Positions 35,720 through 46,600 of a DNA stretch of 64,000 nt are shown here, piece after piece. Origin of the DNA: DT-110 sp030148525 (GTDB taxonomy: Bacteria > Bacteroidota > Bacteroidia > Chitinophagales > Saprospiraceae); the NCBI GenBank assembly GCA_965227445.1, contig OZ245751.1, forward strand, positions 2,480,001 through 2,544,000. The letters are read 5' to 3'. Made by a program: the position numbers and the translations under genes. The notes beneath the pieces are model-generated. The model was not told the DNA's origin, did no database searches, and worked only from the letters and a program-made list of their open reading frames with translations. How positions within the stretch are numbered: the first letter of the stretch is position 1; each line of letters starts with the position of its first letter.

Positions 35720-36529
35720 CTAGTTCGACGTAGTCTTTCGGGGTGTACGGTAGAGGTAATCGACCACCGACCACATTTCCTGCGCATAGTGTGTACGGGT
35801 TTCCGCAGTTTGTTCCATGGTTTTATCCATCCGTTTGTTTGGGTGGATACGGTCGAAGGCTTCTTCCTGGAAGGGAGCGTTGTAATCGAGGTAGCCGGCA
35901 TAGGCATCCCAGGTGATGTAGTCATAATTCCACCTGGTCCCATTAGGCAGGATACGGCGGAGTAACATCCAGTCCTCCATTTTCTGCTGGCGGATACGCT
36001 CCTGGTGGAGTGGTTTCCAAATCCTGCGCTCCATAACCTCGTAATCGACATTGCCACCAACAGGAGTTAGCATCTTATTTACGGCAATATAACGTGGCAT
36101 TACATCCGGTTGCCCGGGAACGGCTTCGTCGATGAGTTCAAATACTTCGGTGTGGACCATATCCCTGGAGGCATCGGTACGTTCCATCAGCTGACTGGCA
36201 TCGACAGCAGGATGAATGGCTTTCCATTCGATACCGGCGTAGGGATCGTCCAGATCGGCAATACTGGGATAGATATTGACGGCGACGAAGTTATAGTCAG
36301 CATTACTGCCGCCGGGATACTCAACCCGCAAGAGGTACCAACCAAGCAGCTTACCATTATTGATGCGCTCCTGGTGAACAGGTTTCCAAATATCTCGCTC
36401 CATGGAAATGTATTCCTCCGCTCCGTTCGGAGGTACTTTCATGTATGCAATTTCCATTACGGGATTTCCCTGAGCGAAGATAGTGCCGGCAATAAACAGC
36501 ACGGCAAAAAGACAAGCTAATCGTTTCAT
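35720..36529 (-). CDS. Exported protein with a duplicated alpha/beta (NIPSNAP/ABM-like) domain
   Basis: A 269-residue protein with a signal peptide ending TIFAQ. Two homologous halves are visible: MERDIWKPVHQERINNGKL and MERRIWKPLHQERIRQQKM, each preceded by a Tyr-containing beta strand (IAYMKVPP and IAVNKMLTP) and followed by WYLLRVxxPGG- or WMLLRRILPNG-type strands and an aromatic strand. This arrangement resembles two dimeric alpha-beta barrel units in tandem. No catalytic residues can be named. Function unknown. Confidence 0.72.
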   Translation of the reverse strand: MKRLACLFAVLFIAGTIFAQGNPVMEIAYMKVPPNGAEEYISMERDIWKPVHQERINNGKLLGWYLLRVEYPGGSNADYNFVAVNIYPSIADLDDPYAGIEWKAIHPAVDASQLMERTDASRDMVHTEVFELIDEAVPGQPDVMPRYIAVNKMLTPVGGNVDYEVMERRIWKPLHQERIRQQKMEDWMLLRRILPNGTRWNYDYITWDAYAGYLDYNAPFQEEAFDRIHPNKRMDKTMEQTAETRTHYAQEMWSVVDYLYRTPRKTTSN

Positions 36530-36784
36530 ACGGCTATAGTTTGAGATGATAGGTATCTATTGTACTGGGGTACAGTAAGGTCGTCAACCGGGTATCATGT
36601 CATTCCTAAAGCCTGAAAGGGTTGAGTGCGGGTGTTTCACTTCGCCTTTGTAGAAAATACGCAAAAAAAAAGAAGCGGTCAAGTAGCAGAAGGCAATATG
36701 ATTTGGAAAATTGCTTTCCGCACCCCACGAAATATTACTACTTTAGACCCTCAAATAAAAACAATTGAACAAACAGCAACACTT

Positions 36785-39700
36785 ATGTATTTGAAACAGC
36801 TAATCCTCGTACTGGCTTGCTTTGTAGCCGTACCGGCGTGGTCACAGATGGACCAAAAAGAATCTTCTGCCCCAACCCTGTCGGATCAATTCAAAGGCAT
36901 GGAATGGCGGAACATCGGCCCTTTCCGGGGCGGCCGTTCTAATGCCGTCAGTGGGGTCATCGGACAAGACCGCACCTATTATACCGGATACACCGGTGGC
37001 GGTGTCTGGAAAACCGAGGATGCCGGACAGCACTGGACCAATATTTCTGATGGTTTTTTCAAGACGGGTTCTGTAGGTGATATTGCCGTGTCGGAAGCCG
37101 ACCCCAACGTAATCTATGTGGGCATGGGTGAGCACGCCGTGCGGGGGGTAATGACCACCTTCGGTGACGGTGTCTACAAATCGACTGATGCCGGAAAAAC
37201 ATGGTCTCACGTGGGGCTGGATGATACCCGCCATATCTCCGATGTAGTAATCCATCCCGACAACCCGGAGGTAGTTTGGGTCGCAGCTCAGGGTGCCGTT
37301 CACGGACCGAGCGAAGACCGCGGTGTATACAAAACGACAGACGGAGGAGCTACCTGGAAAAAAGTGCTCTACGTGGATGAAAACTCCGGAGCATCGAGCC
37401 TCAGCCTCGACATGAATAATCCGCGCATTCTCTATGCTGCTACCTGGGAACACCGTCGGCATCCCTGGACGGTCGAATCAGGCGGTCCTGGCTCCAACCT
37501 GTGGAAATCAACCGATGGTGGTGAAACCTGGAAAAAGATCAATAAAGGATTGCCTGATTTTGTAGGTAAAATGGGAATCTCCGTATCCCGTGCCAACAAC
37601 AATCGCGTCTACGCCATTGTAGAAGCGGATAAAGAGAAAGCAGGCTTGTACCGAAGTGATAATGCCGGTGAAAGCTGGCAGCACCTCACCAATGACCAGT
37701 TGCTCACCGCCCGCAGCTGGTACTACATGGAAGTATTCGCCGACCCACAAAACGCCGATGTGGTCTACGTACTCAATGCACCCGTAATGCGCTCCACCGA
37801 TGGCGGACGCAACTTCTCCCGGGTTTCCGTTGGTCACGGCGATACCCACGACCTGTGGATCAACCCCGATAATAATGCCAATATGATCCTGGGTGATGAT
37901 GGGGGCGGTGAGATAACCTTCAATACTGGTGAGAGCTGGTCGACGCTCTACAACCAGCCTACCGCTCAGTTTTACCGGGTGAATGCCGATAAGCAGTTCC
38001 CCTACAAAGTATACGGTGGTCAACAGGATAACTCCAGTGTGGTAATCGCCAGCCGGACCAATGGCGGTGGTATTACCGAAAGTGACTGGCATTCCGGACC
38101 GGGCTGTGAAAGCGCTTATATCGCTTTCGACCCGGAGAATCCAACCGTTCTGTACGGTGGCTGCTACCAGGGATTGATCGAGCGACTCGACCTGGCTACC
38201 ATGGAGGGTAAAGACATTATGCAGTATCCCTCGCTCAACCTGGCTATTGAACCTAAAGACATGAAGTTCCGCTTCAACTGGAATGCACCCATTGTGGCCT
38301 CACCTCACGATCCGGGTGTTATCTACCACGCCGGAAATGTAGTATTCAAAACGACAGACGGCGGCATGAGCTGGGAGCAGATCAGCCCAGACCTGACCCG
38401 CAACGATCCCGAAAAGCAAGGTCCCGGCGGTGGTCCGATCACCAATGAAGGTGCAGGAGGCGAGAACTACAACACCATTTACTGTTTACAGGAATCATCC
38501 CTCGAACCGGGAATGATCGTTACCGGCAGTGATTGCGGGTACGTGCAAATGACCCGCGACGGCGGCGATAACTGGTCGAACATTACACCCGATAACTTGC
38601 CCGAGTGTAATGTCCACAGCCTGGAATTGAGCCCGCACGATGCCGGTACCATGTACATCGCTGCCAACCGCTATAAGTTTAACGATATGTCGGCCATGGC
38701 CTACAAATCGACCAATTACGGCAAGTCGTGGACCCCCATCAATACCGGTATTCAGGAGAATGACTTCCTGCGTGTGATTCGCGAGGATCCCGAAGTCCCC
38801 GGTCTGCTCTACGGCGGTGGTGAACGCGGTTTCTACATCTCTTTCAACGGTGGAGCTAACTGGGAACGCTTCCAGTTAAACCTGCCTATTGTACCTGTCA
38901 CCGACCTGATCGTGCGCGATAACGACCTGGTGGCAGCTACCCAGGGACGTGCCTTCTGGATACTCGACGACCTTGGTGCCATCCAACAGTCGAAAGGCGA
39001 CTTTGATAAGGTGACCATGGCCCTTTACGAGCCTAAACCAACCGTCCTGTTCGAAGGCGGTGGCCGGTACCGTGGTTCCGCTCCGGTGGGTTCCAATCCT
39101 ATGAATGGCGTGGTGCTGCACTATTATTTAGCGGAAGCTGTAGACAGCCAGGAGATTACCCTCGACATTATGGATGTCGAAGGCAACACCATCCGGTCGT
39201 ATAGTAATAAGCCCGACAAGTCGTACAAAAGCTATCCGGGCGGGCCAAGCCGTCCACGCACCATTCCGGCTAAAGCGGGTGTAAATCGCTTCAACTGGGA
39301 TTTCCGCCACGGTCCGGTATTGGATGTACCCGGTGTGTTCATCTACGGTAGCTTCCAGGGGCGCCGGGTAGCCCCGGGCACCTACCAGGCTCGGCTGACC
39401 ATGGGCGACCAGTCCGAAACGGTGCGATTTGAGGTGACTCCTGACCCTCGGCAGGACATATCGATGGCTGCTTACGCAAAACAGGCTAAAGTCTTCAAAG
39501 AAGTGGATGATCACATCGAGGATATCCATAAATCACTGATCACCCTGACCCGGGTGAAAAAGCAGATCGGCAACTACAATGAAATGATGAAGGAGATGGA
39601 TGATGCCAAGCCACTAATCGATGCTGGTGAAGACCTTTTGGAAAAAATCAACGAATGGGAAAAAGACATCGTTGAACGTCGCCAAAAGAGCACACAGGAT

Positions 39701-39934
39701 GTGATCAACTGGCCCGGTAAACTAAACGCCGAATTCTTCGTACTGCGCGGCAAACTGGACACCCACGACCCACGGGTAACCGAAGGGGTAGAAAAACGCC
39801 TGGCTGACCTGTCCGCCCAATGGAAGGAAGCTAAAAAAGGCTATACCAAGCTGATGGACGAAGACGTGGCTGCTTACAATCAGATGTTCCGCGACCGCAA
39901 CGTACCGGCACTGATCACGGCGGAAGCTAATTGA
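36785..39934 (+). CDS. Exported BNR/VPS10-like beta-propeller protein, paralogue A
   Basis: A 1049-residue protein with a signal peptide (CFVAVPAWSQ). It contains many BNR/Asp-box repeats (STDGGETWKKI, TTDGGMSWEQI, STDAGKTWSHV) that form sortilin-like beta-propellers over about residues 40-730, a beta domain with NRFNWDFRHG, and a C-terminal helical, coiled-coil-like region (about 920-1040). Annotated homologues are often called glycosyl hydrolase or VPS10, without an activity. The upstream ATG at 36626 would delay the signal peptide, so 36785 is preferred. A paralogue of equal length is at 53620. Confidence 0.87.
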   Translation: MYLKQLILVLACFVAVPAWSQMDQKESSAPTLSDQFKGMEWRNIGPFRGGRSNAVSGVIGQDRTYYTGYTGGGVWKTEDAGQHWTNISDGFFKTGSVGDIAVSEADPNVIYVGMGEHAVRGVMTTFGDGVYKSTDAGKTWSHVGLDDTRHISDVVIHPDNPEVVWVAAQGAVHGPSEDRGVYKTTDGGATWKKVLYVDENSGASSLSLDMNNPRILYAATWEHRRHPWTVESGGPGSNLWKSTDGGETWKKINKGLPDFVGKMGISVSRANNNRVYAIVEADKEKAGLYRSDNAGESWQHLTNDQLLTARSWYYMEVFADPQNADVVYVLNAPVMRSTDGGRNFSRVSVGHGDTHDLWINPDNNANMILGDDGGGEITFNTGESWSTLYNQPTAQFYRVNADKQFPYKVYGGQQDNSSVVIASRTNGGGITESDWHSGPGCESAYIAFDPENPTVLYGGCYQGLIERLDLATMEGKDIMQYPSLNLAIEPKDMKFRFNWNAPIVASPHDPGVIYHAGNVVFKTTDGGMSWEQISPDLTRNDPEKQGPGGGPITNEGAGGENYNTIYCLQESSLEPGMIVTGSDCGYVQMTRDGGDNWSNITPDNLPECNVHSLELSPHDAGTMYIAANRYKFNDMSAMAYKSTNYGKSWTPINTGIQENDFLRVIREDPEVPGLLYGGGERGFYISFNGGANWERFQLNLPIVPVTDLIVRDNDLVAATQGRAFWILDDLGAIQQSKGDFDKVTMALYEPKPTVLFEGGGRYRGSAPVGSNPMNGVVLHYYLAEAVDSQEITLDIMDVEGNTIRSYSNKPDKSYKSYPGGPSRPRTIPAKAGVNRFNWDFRHGPVLDVPGVFIYGSFQGRRVAPGTYQARLTMGDQSETVRFEVTPDPRQDISMAAYAKQAKVFKEVDDHIEDIHKSLITLTRVKKQIGNYNEMMKEMDDAKPLIDAGEDLLEKINEWEKDIVERRQKSTQDVINWPGKLNAEFFVLRGKLDTHDPRVTEGVEKRLADLSAQWKEAKKGYTKLMDEDVAAYNQMFRDRNVPALITAEAN

Positions 39935-40059
39935 GGAATTGGAGAAAGGGGGAATTGGAGAAAGGGAGATTTGGGGAATTTCACCTTAATCCCTGATCAG
40001 TACAGTGCCGATTTAAAAACCCTCCCTGACCGCCGAAGTCCGGAGGGACGATGGCGGGA

Positions 40060-40160
40060 AACCTCATACCTCATCAAAGGGCTCGGGATTTCCCGGGCCC
40101 ATTTTTCTGGAAAACATCACCTCATACCTCAAACCTCATACCTCAAACCTCATACCTGAT
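40060..40160. repeat. Heptad array CCTCATA / CCTCAAA interrupted by a hairpin
   Basis: Short units at 40062-40078, a GGGCTCGGGATTTCCCGGGCCC palindrome-like stretch, then five to six units (CCTCATA, CCTCAAA) to ACCTGATAC. The array ends 3 bp before the DUF819 start codon. An upstream stretch (39935-39980) has an 18-bp repeat GAATTGGAGAAAGGG. Confidence 0.75.
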
Positions 40161-40162
40161 AC

Positions 40163-41353
40163 ATGTTCGACTATACAAACGGAGTGTACGTCCTGGCGGT
40201 CCTGGCGGCCCTCGTTGCCGGCTCGGAATGGCTGGTGCGAAAAACGGCCCTGAAATACCTGGGTACGGCCTTGCTGGTGATCGTACTGACGGCCATTATT
40301 GCTAACCTGGGTATGCTACCGACCGGTTCGACCGAAGAGCGTCCGGTGCCGGTGTACAATGGCATCTTTCAATACCTGGCGCCCATTTCTATTTTTTGGT
40401 TGTTGTTACGGGTTTCGTTGCGGGACATATTGCGGGCGGGCCTGCCTTTGGTGACTCTGTTTTGTATTGGTTCCCTTGGAACGACCCTGGGCATTGTAGT
40501 TGGTATGTGGGCAGTGGATGCACCGGCAGGTATCGGACCGCAGTTTGCTCCATTGGGCGGCATGTTTGTGGGTACCTATACGGGTGGAAGTGTCAATTTC
40601 AACGCGGTGGCCCTGGAATACGATATGGTAACCGAACCGGTGCTGTATAGCGGTTCGGTGGCAGCAGATAATATAATCACCACCATTTGGATGATTATAA
40701 CGCTCTCGATGCCTGTCTTTTTGCGGAAGCTATGGCCAAAATCTACCCGCAAGGAATCCAAAGAATCAGTGGCTGCTGAGCCCGATCTGGGCATTGATAT
40801 GGATACAGAGTCGATGCATCCCATGGACCTGGGGGTCACCCTTAGCCTGGGCCTGGCAGCCTGGTGGATCTCCGAAGGGCTGGCCGAATGGACTCAGTCC
40901 CTGGGGGTCGGCATTCCTTCGATCCTGATTATCACCATATTGGCACTAATTCTGGCACAGTTCCCCTGGGTGCAGCGCTTAAAAGGCGCACAGTTATTGG
41001 GGATGTTTTCGGTGTATGTATTTCTCGCGGTGATCGGAGCCTTTTGTGACATCCAGGCCCTTGGTGGTTTGGGGCGTTTGGGACTAACCATCCTAGGTTT
41101 TGCGGGCATTGGTGTATTCATCCACGGGATTATCATAGTATTTGCAGCCCGCCTGATGCGACTGGATCCGGATATGGCGGCGGTAGCCTCCCAGGCCAAT
41201 GTTGGCGGAGGCACCTCGGCCCTGGCACTGGCCCGTAGTCGCGGACGAACCGACCTTGTGTTGCCAGCGGTTTTACTGGGCAGTCTGGGGAATGCATTGG
41301 GTACCTTCCTTGGTTTCTGGGCGGCGGAGTCGATATTGCCCATGCTGGGGTGA
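40163..41353 (+). CDS. DUF819 family membrane protein
   Basis: A 396-residue integral membrane protein with about ten hydrophobic segments. The family hallmark GTYTGGSVNFNAVALEY is present in the middle, as is a second matching half with QANVGGGTSALALARSRGR, so the protein has the inverted-repeat layout of secondary carriers. It is annotated in other genomes as a YjcL-like putative carboxylate carrier; the substrate is not known. A cytoplasmic acidic loop sits near residues 190-220. The ATG is only 3 bp after the heptad array. Confidence 0.86.
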   Translation: MFDYTNGVYVLAVLAALVAGSEWLVRKTALKYLGTALLVIVLTAIIANLGMLPTGSTEERPVPVYNGIFQYLAPISIFWLLLRVSLRDILRAGLPLVTLFCIGSLGTTLGIVVGMWAVDAPAGIGPQFAPLGGMFVGTYTGGSVNFNAVALEYDMVTEPVLYSGSVAADNIITTIWMIITLSMPVFLRKLWPKSTRKESKESVAAEPDLGIDMDTESMHPMDLGVTLSLGLAAWWISEGLAEWTQSLGVGIPSILIITILALILAQFPWVQRLKGAQLLGMFSVYVFLAVIGAFCDIQALGGLGRLGLTILGFAGIGVFIHGIIIVFAARLMRLDPDMAAVASQANVGGGTSALALARSRGRTDLVLPAVLLGSLGNALGTFLGFWAAESILPMLG

Positions 41354-41357
41354 GAGG

Positions 41358-42050
41358 GCGTGGGGCGTGGCCCTCCTTAGTCCGTGCGGACTCCGGCGGG
41401 CGGGGAGCGTCGAGCGTGGAGGGGACGTTTGCTGACTTCACTCCCACCCCTGAAGCGGATGGGCTTAAACGGCCCACTGCCGACTGCCTACTGCTGACTG
41501 AGAACTGCCTACTGGAGACTGAAGACTGGAGACTAAAGAGAACGCAGAGACTCGAGGGACTCAACCGGGTTATATCGTTGTGCCTGGATGCTCGATCTTT
41601 GCTCTTTCCTGCGTGGGGCGTGGCCCTCCTTAGTCCGTGCGGACTCCGGCGGGCGGGGAGCGTCGAGCGTGGAGGGGACGTTTGCTGACTTCACTCCCAC
41701 CCCTGAAGCGGATGGGCTTAAACGGCCCACTGCCGACTGCCTACTGCTGACTGAGAACTGCCTACTGGAGACTGAAGACTGGAGACTAAAGAGAACGCAG
41801 AGACTCGAGGGACTCAACCGGGTTATATCGTTGTGCCTGGATGCTCGATCTTTGCTCTTTCCTGCGTGGGGCGTGGCCCTCCTTAGTCCGTGCGGACTCC
41901 GGCGGGCGGGGAGCGTCGAGCGTGGAGGGGACGTTTGCTGACTTCACTCCCACCCCTGAAGCGGATGGGCTTAAACGGCCCACTGCCGACTGCCTACTGC
42001 TGACTGAGAACTGCCTACTGGAGACTGGAGGGAACGCAGGGACTTGAGGG
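41358..42050. repeat. 253-bp tandem repeat, about 2.7 copies
   Basis: Copies start at 41358, 41611 and 41864; the first two look identical and the third runs to about 42030 before diverging. Each unit contains a GCGTCGAGCGTGGAG stretch, a nested 7-bp array of ACTGNNN units (ACTGCCG, ACTGCCT, ACTGCTG, ACTGAGA and so on) and a 9-bp array (GAGACTAAA, GAGAACGCA, GAGACTCGA, GGGACTCAA). The period is not a multiple of three, so the open frames it generates are chance. Confidence 0.93.
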
Positions 42051-42059
42051 ACTCACATC

Positions 42060-42221
42060 ATGATTACACTCATTAACTGGGGCACCGCCAATTTACTAAT
42101 GGCACTAGTGACCCTATGCCTGATCCTGATTCCTGCTATAATGCTGTACATTGCTTTTCGCAAGCACAAGGGAGCAAATGCCAACAAGGAAGAATATGAA
42201 AAAGAGCATCCGGCTGTATAA
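42060..42221 (+). CDS. Small membrane protein (53 aa)
   Basis: An ATG-initiated frame of 53 codons right after the tandem repeat. A hydrophobic core (about 10-32, ending LYIAFRKHKG) and a polar, Lys/Glu-rich tail predict one membrane span with the C-terminus inside. It is followed by a hairpin 5 bp after the stop, as expected for a single-gene unit. Short membrane proteins of this layout are common in Bacteroidota; no named family. Confidence 0.62.
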   Translation: MITLINWGTANLLMALVTLCLILIPAIMLYIAFRKHKGANANKEEYEKEHPAV

Positions 42222-42226
42222 CGAAA

Positions 42227-42257
42227 AATCCCGCACGGTCATCGACGGTGCGGGATT
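42227..42257. terminator. Hairpin after the 53-aa membrane protein gene
   Basis: AATCCCGCAC (42227-42236) pairs with GTGCGGGATT (42248-42257). No T run on the + side; A-rich sequence on the left would make it effective for the minus-strand gene as well. Confidence 0.55.
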
Positions 42258-42307
42258 GCTGCAAAAAGCCGGGCGAGTTTGGTTAGGGTAAGCCCGGCAT
42301 GATCCTT

Positions 42308-42481
42308 TTACAATACTGAAGGAATCGCCTCCGGGTTGACAAGTTCTAACAACCCGAGATCCAGGCGGCGCATGAAACTACGTCGCGGGAACTCACACGT
42401 ACGGCCAGTGTCAACGAACTGGACCAATACCTTGTGGGGCATCATCTGCAGCAGCTTCACTTTTTTGATTCCATCATTCAT
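42308..42481 (-). CDS. Small hypothetical protein (57 aa)
   Basis: A minus-strand frame with start MNDGIKKVKLLQMM; an ATG ten codons upstream (42511) is possible but less likely. The pattern VKLLQ..PHKVLVQFVDTGRTCEFPRRSF followed by RLDLGLLELVNP suggests a small beta-barrel of about 55 residues that could bind RNA or protein. It is convergent with the preceding small membrane protein gene and shares the hairpin between them. Not recognised. Confidence 0.58.
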   Translation of the reverse strand: MNDGIKKVKLLQMMPHKVLVQFVDTGRTCEFPRRSFMRRLDLGLLELVNPEAIPSVL

Positions 42482-42511
42482 AAGTATAAAATATTTGTGA
42501 ATATTAAACAC

Positions 42512-42830
42512 CTAAAACTCCACTGGCTAGGCGGGAAAAGCCTACAGCTTCTTGGAGGTAGGGTGTCATAAATGCCATTTTGAGCGGATCGGCTGTTGGC
42601 AGCGCAAGCGCGCCACATAGATTGGTTGAGAAGTATTCATGGGACTAGTCGATAAGAAAAAACGACTTTACAGCCCATACCGCAGTGCCTCAAATATAGG
42701 CATTTTTTTGGTCTTTTGCAAATTGCTGACAGCCCTGGAATCAATCAACATACTGATAATGAATGATGGAAAAGTGAAGTCAAACCAATCCTTTGGGCTC
42801 GGGTTGGTTTGCCAAAGAATGAGCAACTTC
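42512..42830. other. Non-coding gap
   Basis: No reliable gene. A minus-strand frame ending at about 42514 (MAFMTPYLQEAVGF ...) reads reasonably for 24 codons, but it is too short to support. Confidence 0.4.
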
Positions 42831-43466
42831 CTAAAATTCTGGCGGTATAATATTTTTAAAGTGCCCGTTCATTTTCACGCGTTTGCGCAGGCGATTGGAC
42901 TCCTTTACCATGGGAATGAACTGATCCAAATGAGCAAGCATAAACTGTTGGCGTTCCACCTCGTTGGTGATACACAGAAAATTGTATTCCTGCTCCAGCG
43001 AAAAGCCTACGTGGTGAGCCAGTGAATACGTAGTGAATTCTTCCGGATTTTCCGGCAATTCCTTTTGAATGTTCAGGAGGTCAAACAAGGTGCGTACCCG
43101 TTCCAGAATTTGCTGGCCCGACACCACGTCCCCCCGTGTTGTCACCGGAAGGTCCTGGATGGAAGCACCGCTGTACAGTTTACCAGGCACAGGATTATAC
43201 AATTCGGTGATCCGAAAAAGGCTTACTCCCTCAGTTCGCACGTCCATTTTACCATCCGGATAGGTTTTTTCGATCCTGGTCAGGCGCATTTTAGTACCTA
43301 CCTGCATGATCTTCCCATCAATAAAAGCCGGAATACCAAATAGTTGCCCCGACTTTTCCGACTCTTGAATGAGCTGGCGGTAGCGTGGTTCGAAGATGTG
43401 CAGATTGAGTGGTTCGTCAATGAATACTACCAATTGTAAAGGAAATAAAGGGAAAATGGACTCCAT
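42831..43466 (-). CDS. LON substrate-binding (N-terminal) domain protein
   Basis: A 211-residue protein that consists of the LON N-terminal domain without ATPase or protease parts: FPLFPLQLVVFIDEPLNLHIFEPRYRQLI is the family start, followed by a beta region (VGTKMRLTRIEKTYPDGKMD) and a helical C-terminus. Stand-alone LON-domain proteins are widespread in bacteria and their role is not settled. Its start is about 200 bp from the divergent alpha-2-macroglobulin gene. Confidence 0.87.
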   Translation of the reverse strand: MESIFPLFPLQLVVFIDEPLNLHIFEPRYRQLIQESEKSGQLFGIPAFIDGKIMQVGTKMRLTRIEKTYPDGKMDVRTEGVSLFRITELYNPVPGKLYSGASIQDLPVTTRGDVVSGQQILERVRTLFDLLNIQKELPENPEEFTTYSLAHHVGFSLEQEYNFLCITNEVERQQFMLAHLDQFIPMVKESNRLRKRVKMNGHFKNIIPPEF

Positions 43467-43666
43467 GAATATTTAATAGCATTAGGTACAAAATCGTAGA
43501 TAAAACAAGATAATGATAGATCGGTTTGGGTGATTCCAAAAAATGCAGTCAGATTACGGTCATAGTCAGCTTGGAAGTTCTGCGAAATAAAAAAGGCCCC
43601 TAACACCTGAAAACAGTCCGCTTATATTATCTTGGAAGGGAAACAATCGCAATCAACCCAAAGAAC

Positions 43667-46600
43667 ATGTTGTACCTGAACCGCCCTTCCCAATGGCTCA
43701 CGGCCGTTGCCTTTCTACTGATGATTTCTGCCTGCAGCAAAAAAAGAACCGATGTACAATCCATTGCTGCCGTCAATCCCTATGTGTTTGCCTACACAAG
43801 CGGGACTATCTCCAAAATAGCCCCCATCCGCATCGAGCTCACACAGGACGTAGTAGCCGCCGATCAAATTGGTTCGGCTGCCGCCAAAAACTGGCTGCGC
43901 TTTTCGCCCTCGGTGTCCGGGACCCTGACCTGGGAAAACCGTCGTACCCTCTTTTTCCAACCCGAAGAACCACTGAACTCATCCACTACCTATGAAGCCA
44001 CGCTGGATCTCAGTGACCTTTTTGCGGAAGCGACCAGAGAAAACCGGTCATTTGCTTTCGAATTCAGAACCCGCGATCAATACCTGCAAGTAGATATCGA
44101 GGGTTTACAGGCAGTACAACTCAATGACCTGAGTAAACAAGAATTACTGGGTACTGTATTCACGGCCGACCAGGCCACCGAAGCCAATGTGGAGTCTTGC
44201 CTCCAGGCAAAACAGGGTAACCGAAACCTGTCGGTCCGCTGGGTTCACTCGGCCGATGGCCGGGAACACAGCTTCTCCGTTGAGGGCATCGAACGAACTG
44301 AGGATCCCCGGCCCGTAACTGTAAACTGGAACGGAAACCCCATCGGCTCCGGCGTAAAAGATTCGCGGAGCATCCAGGTTCCTCCTATTGGGGAGTTCTC
44401 CCTGCAATCGGCGGAAGTAGTGGCGCGGGACGGACAGTACCTGCAATTGCGTTTTTCCGATCCCATCGATAGCGAGCAAAACCTGGATGGGCTTATTTCC
44501 ATCCCTAACTACGGGGGAGACTTTCGGTTTCTTACTGATAATAACACCATTAAGGTATACCCATCCAATTCCATCAATGGCGTCGTTCAGATACGCATCA
44601 GCGAGAACATCCGCAATATTGCAGGCACCCGACTGGGCACGACCGCCAACCGAACAGTGGAATTCGCCGAGATACGCCCCCAGGTACGGCTGGTTGGAGA
44701 AGGAGTCATCATGCCACAAACCGAAGGACTGCTATTCCCCTTCGAAGCGATCGGCCTGAAAAAGGTAGTGGTGGAGATCTTTAAAGTGTACAATAATAAT
44801 GTACTGCAATTCCTGCAATCCAATCAGTTGAACGGATCGTCCAATATGCAGCAGGTAGGTAGTATCATCCGTACCGAAGAGGTCGATCTGGCTCAATTAA
44901 ACCCGGATGCTTCCGGTACTCGCTGGACTCGCTATGCTCTTGATCTCAAGGATTTGGTAGCCCAGGACGACAAAGCTATTTACTCCATTCGCATCGGTTT
45001 CCGTCCGGAGCACGCTGTGACCGATTGTGCCGCCCAGGCGGCTTCCCGCATTTCTTTCCAGGAAAACTACGGTTACTACAACAACGGACTCGATCCGAAC
45101 GGGCAGCAAAGCCTCATGGACAGCTGGTACGGCATCATGGGGTATTACAATGATTATTCCTACGAAAACCGGGAGGACCCCTGTTTTCCGGAATACTATA
45201 ATGCCGACCGGTTTGTAAGTCGCAACGTCGTCGCCTCCAACCTCGGGTTGATTGCCAAAATGGGCACGACCAATGAAATAACCACGATTGTCACTGACTT
45301 GCGTACGGGAAAATCCATCTCCGGCGCCACCGTCCGCGTATTTGACTACCAACAGCAACCTATAGGTACAGCAACATCTAATGGCGAGGGCATAGCCATG
45401 GTTTCCCTGGATCGCAAACCTTTTATGCTGGTCGTTCAATCGAACGATCAGACTGGCTATTTGCGGCTGGTGGAAAATGAGGCTCTGCCACTGAGTCGTT
45501 TTGATGTGGGCGGGCAGGAAACACAGGAAGGCCTCAAAGGATTTATGTACGCTGAACGCGGTGTATGGCGTCCGGGCGACACTGTCTTCTTGCAGTTCAT
45601 CCTCGATGATTCAGCCAATCCACTACCCGACCAGTACCCCATTCAGTTCGAGGTGGTCAATGCACGGGGACAACGTCACCTGCAACGCACGGTTGTAGAG
45701 CAGGTTGGCAAAATCTATCCGCTGCATTTTACCACGGCCAGCGATGCGCCTACGGGCTCGTGGCGGGCTATCGTAGAGGCTGGTGGTGCCAAATTTGAGC
45801 GCACCCTGCGCATCGAAACGGTCAAACCCAATCGCCTGGAAATCGATTTGGACGTTGGTTCCGAACTGATCATCGGTCAAAACCCCATTTCGGTTGACCT
45901 GGAAGCCAAATGGCTGGTAGGAGCCCCGGCTGCAGGCCTGAAAGCCCGGGTGGAAGCCCAGCTGATCCCCACTCGTACCCGTTTCGACAACTACACCACC
46001 TTTTCCTTCGATGATCCCGCACGCCAATACCAGCAGAACGAAGCCACCATGCTTTTCGATAATACCCTGAACGGCTCTGGCCGGGCGACCTTCACCTGGG
46101 AATTGCCCTCCGACGATAGTGCGCCCGGCATGATGCGGGCGGCCCTGCGGACTCGAGTGTTCGAGCGTGGTGGTGATTTCAGCACCGATAGCTATTCGGT
46201 GCCCTACTCGCCCTACCGGGTCTACGCCGGAGTGGAAATCCCCCGCAACCGCTACCAGGAACCACGTCTAGAAGTGGACGAAGAAGGCACCCTGCAAATC
46301 GTCACGGTCGACCCCCAGGGACGACCGGTCGGAAGCCGGTCCGTTACGGCACGCATGTACCGCGTAGACTGGCGTTGGTGGTGGGATGACGGCTACGATA
46401 ATATGCGCCGGTTCAATACGGGCTCGAACTACAGTCCCGTTGCGAGCACCCGGTTGGTAACGAATGCCCGGGGGCAGGCGCAATGGACTCTGACTCCAGA
46501 GGATTGGGGTCGCTATTTTGTCCGTATCTGCGATGAAGAAAGCGGACACTGCACCGGCGATTTCCTCTACGCCGGTTATCCCTGGTATGGTGACGATAAT

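Noticed and set aside
41350..42047. Several 65-143-codon frames over the 253-bp repeat
   Set aside because: The same peptide recurs with the repeat, whose period is not a multiple of three; the sequence is made of 7- and 9-bp units.
42531..42660. Minus-strand frame with MAFMTPYLQEAVGF
   Set aside because: Only about 24 codons from the ATG; pleasing composition but no support.
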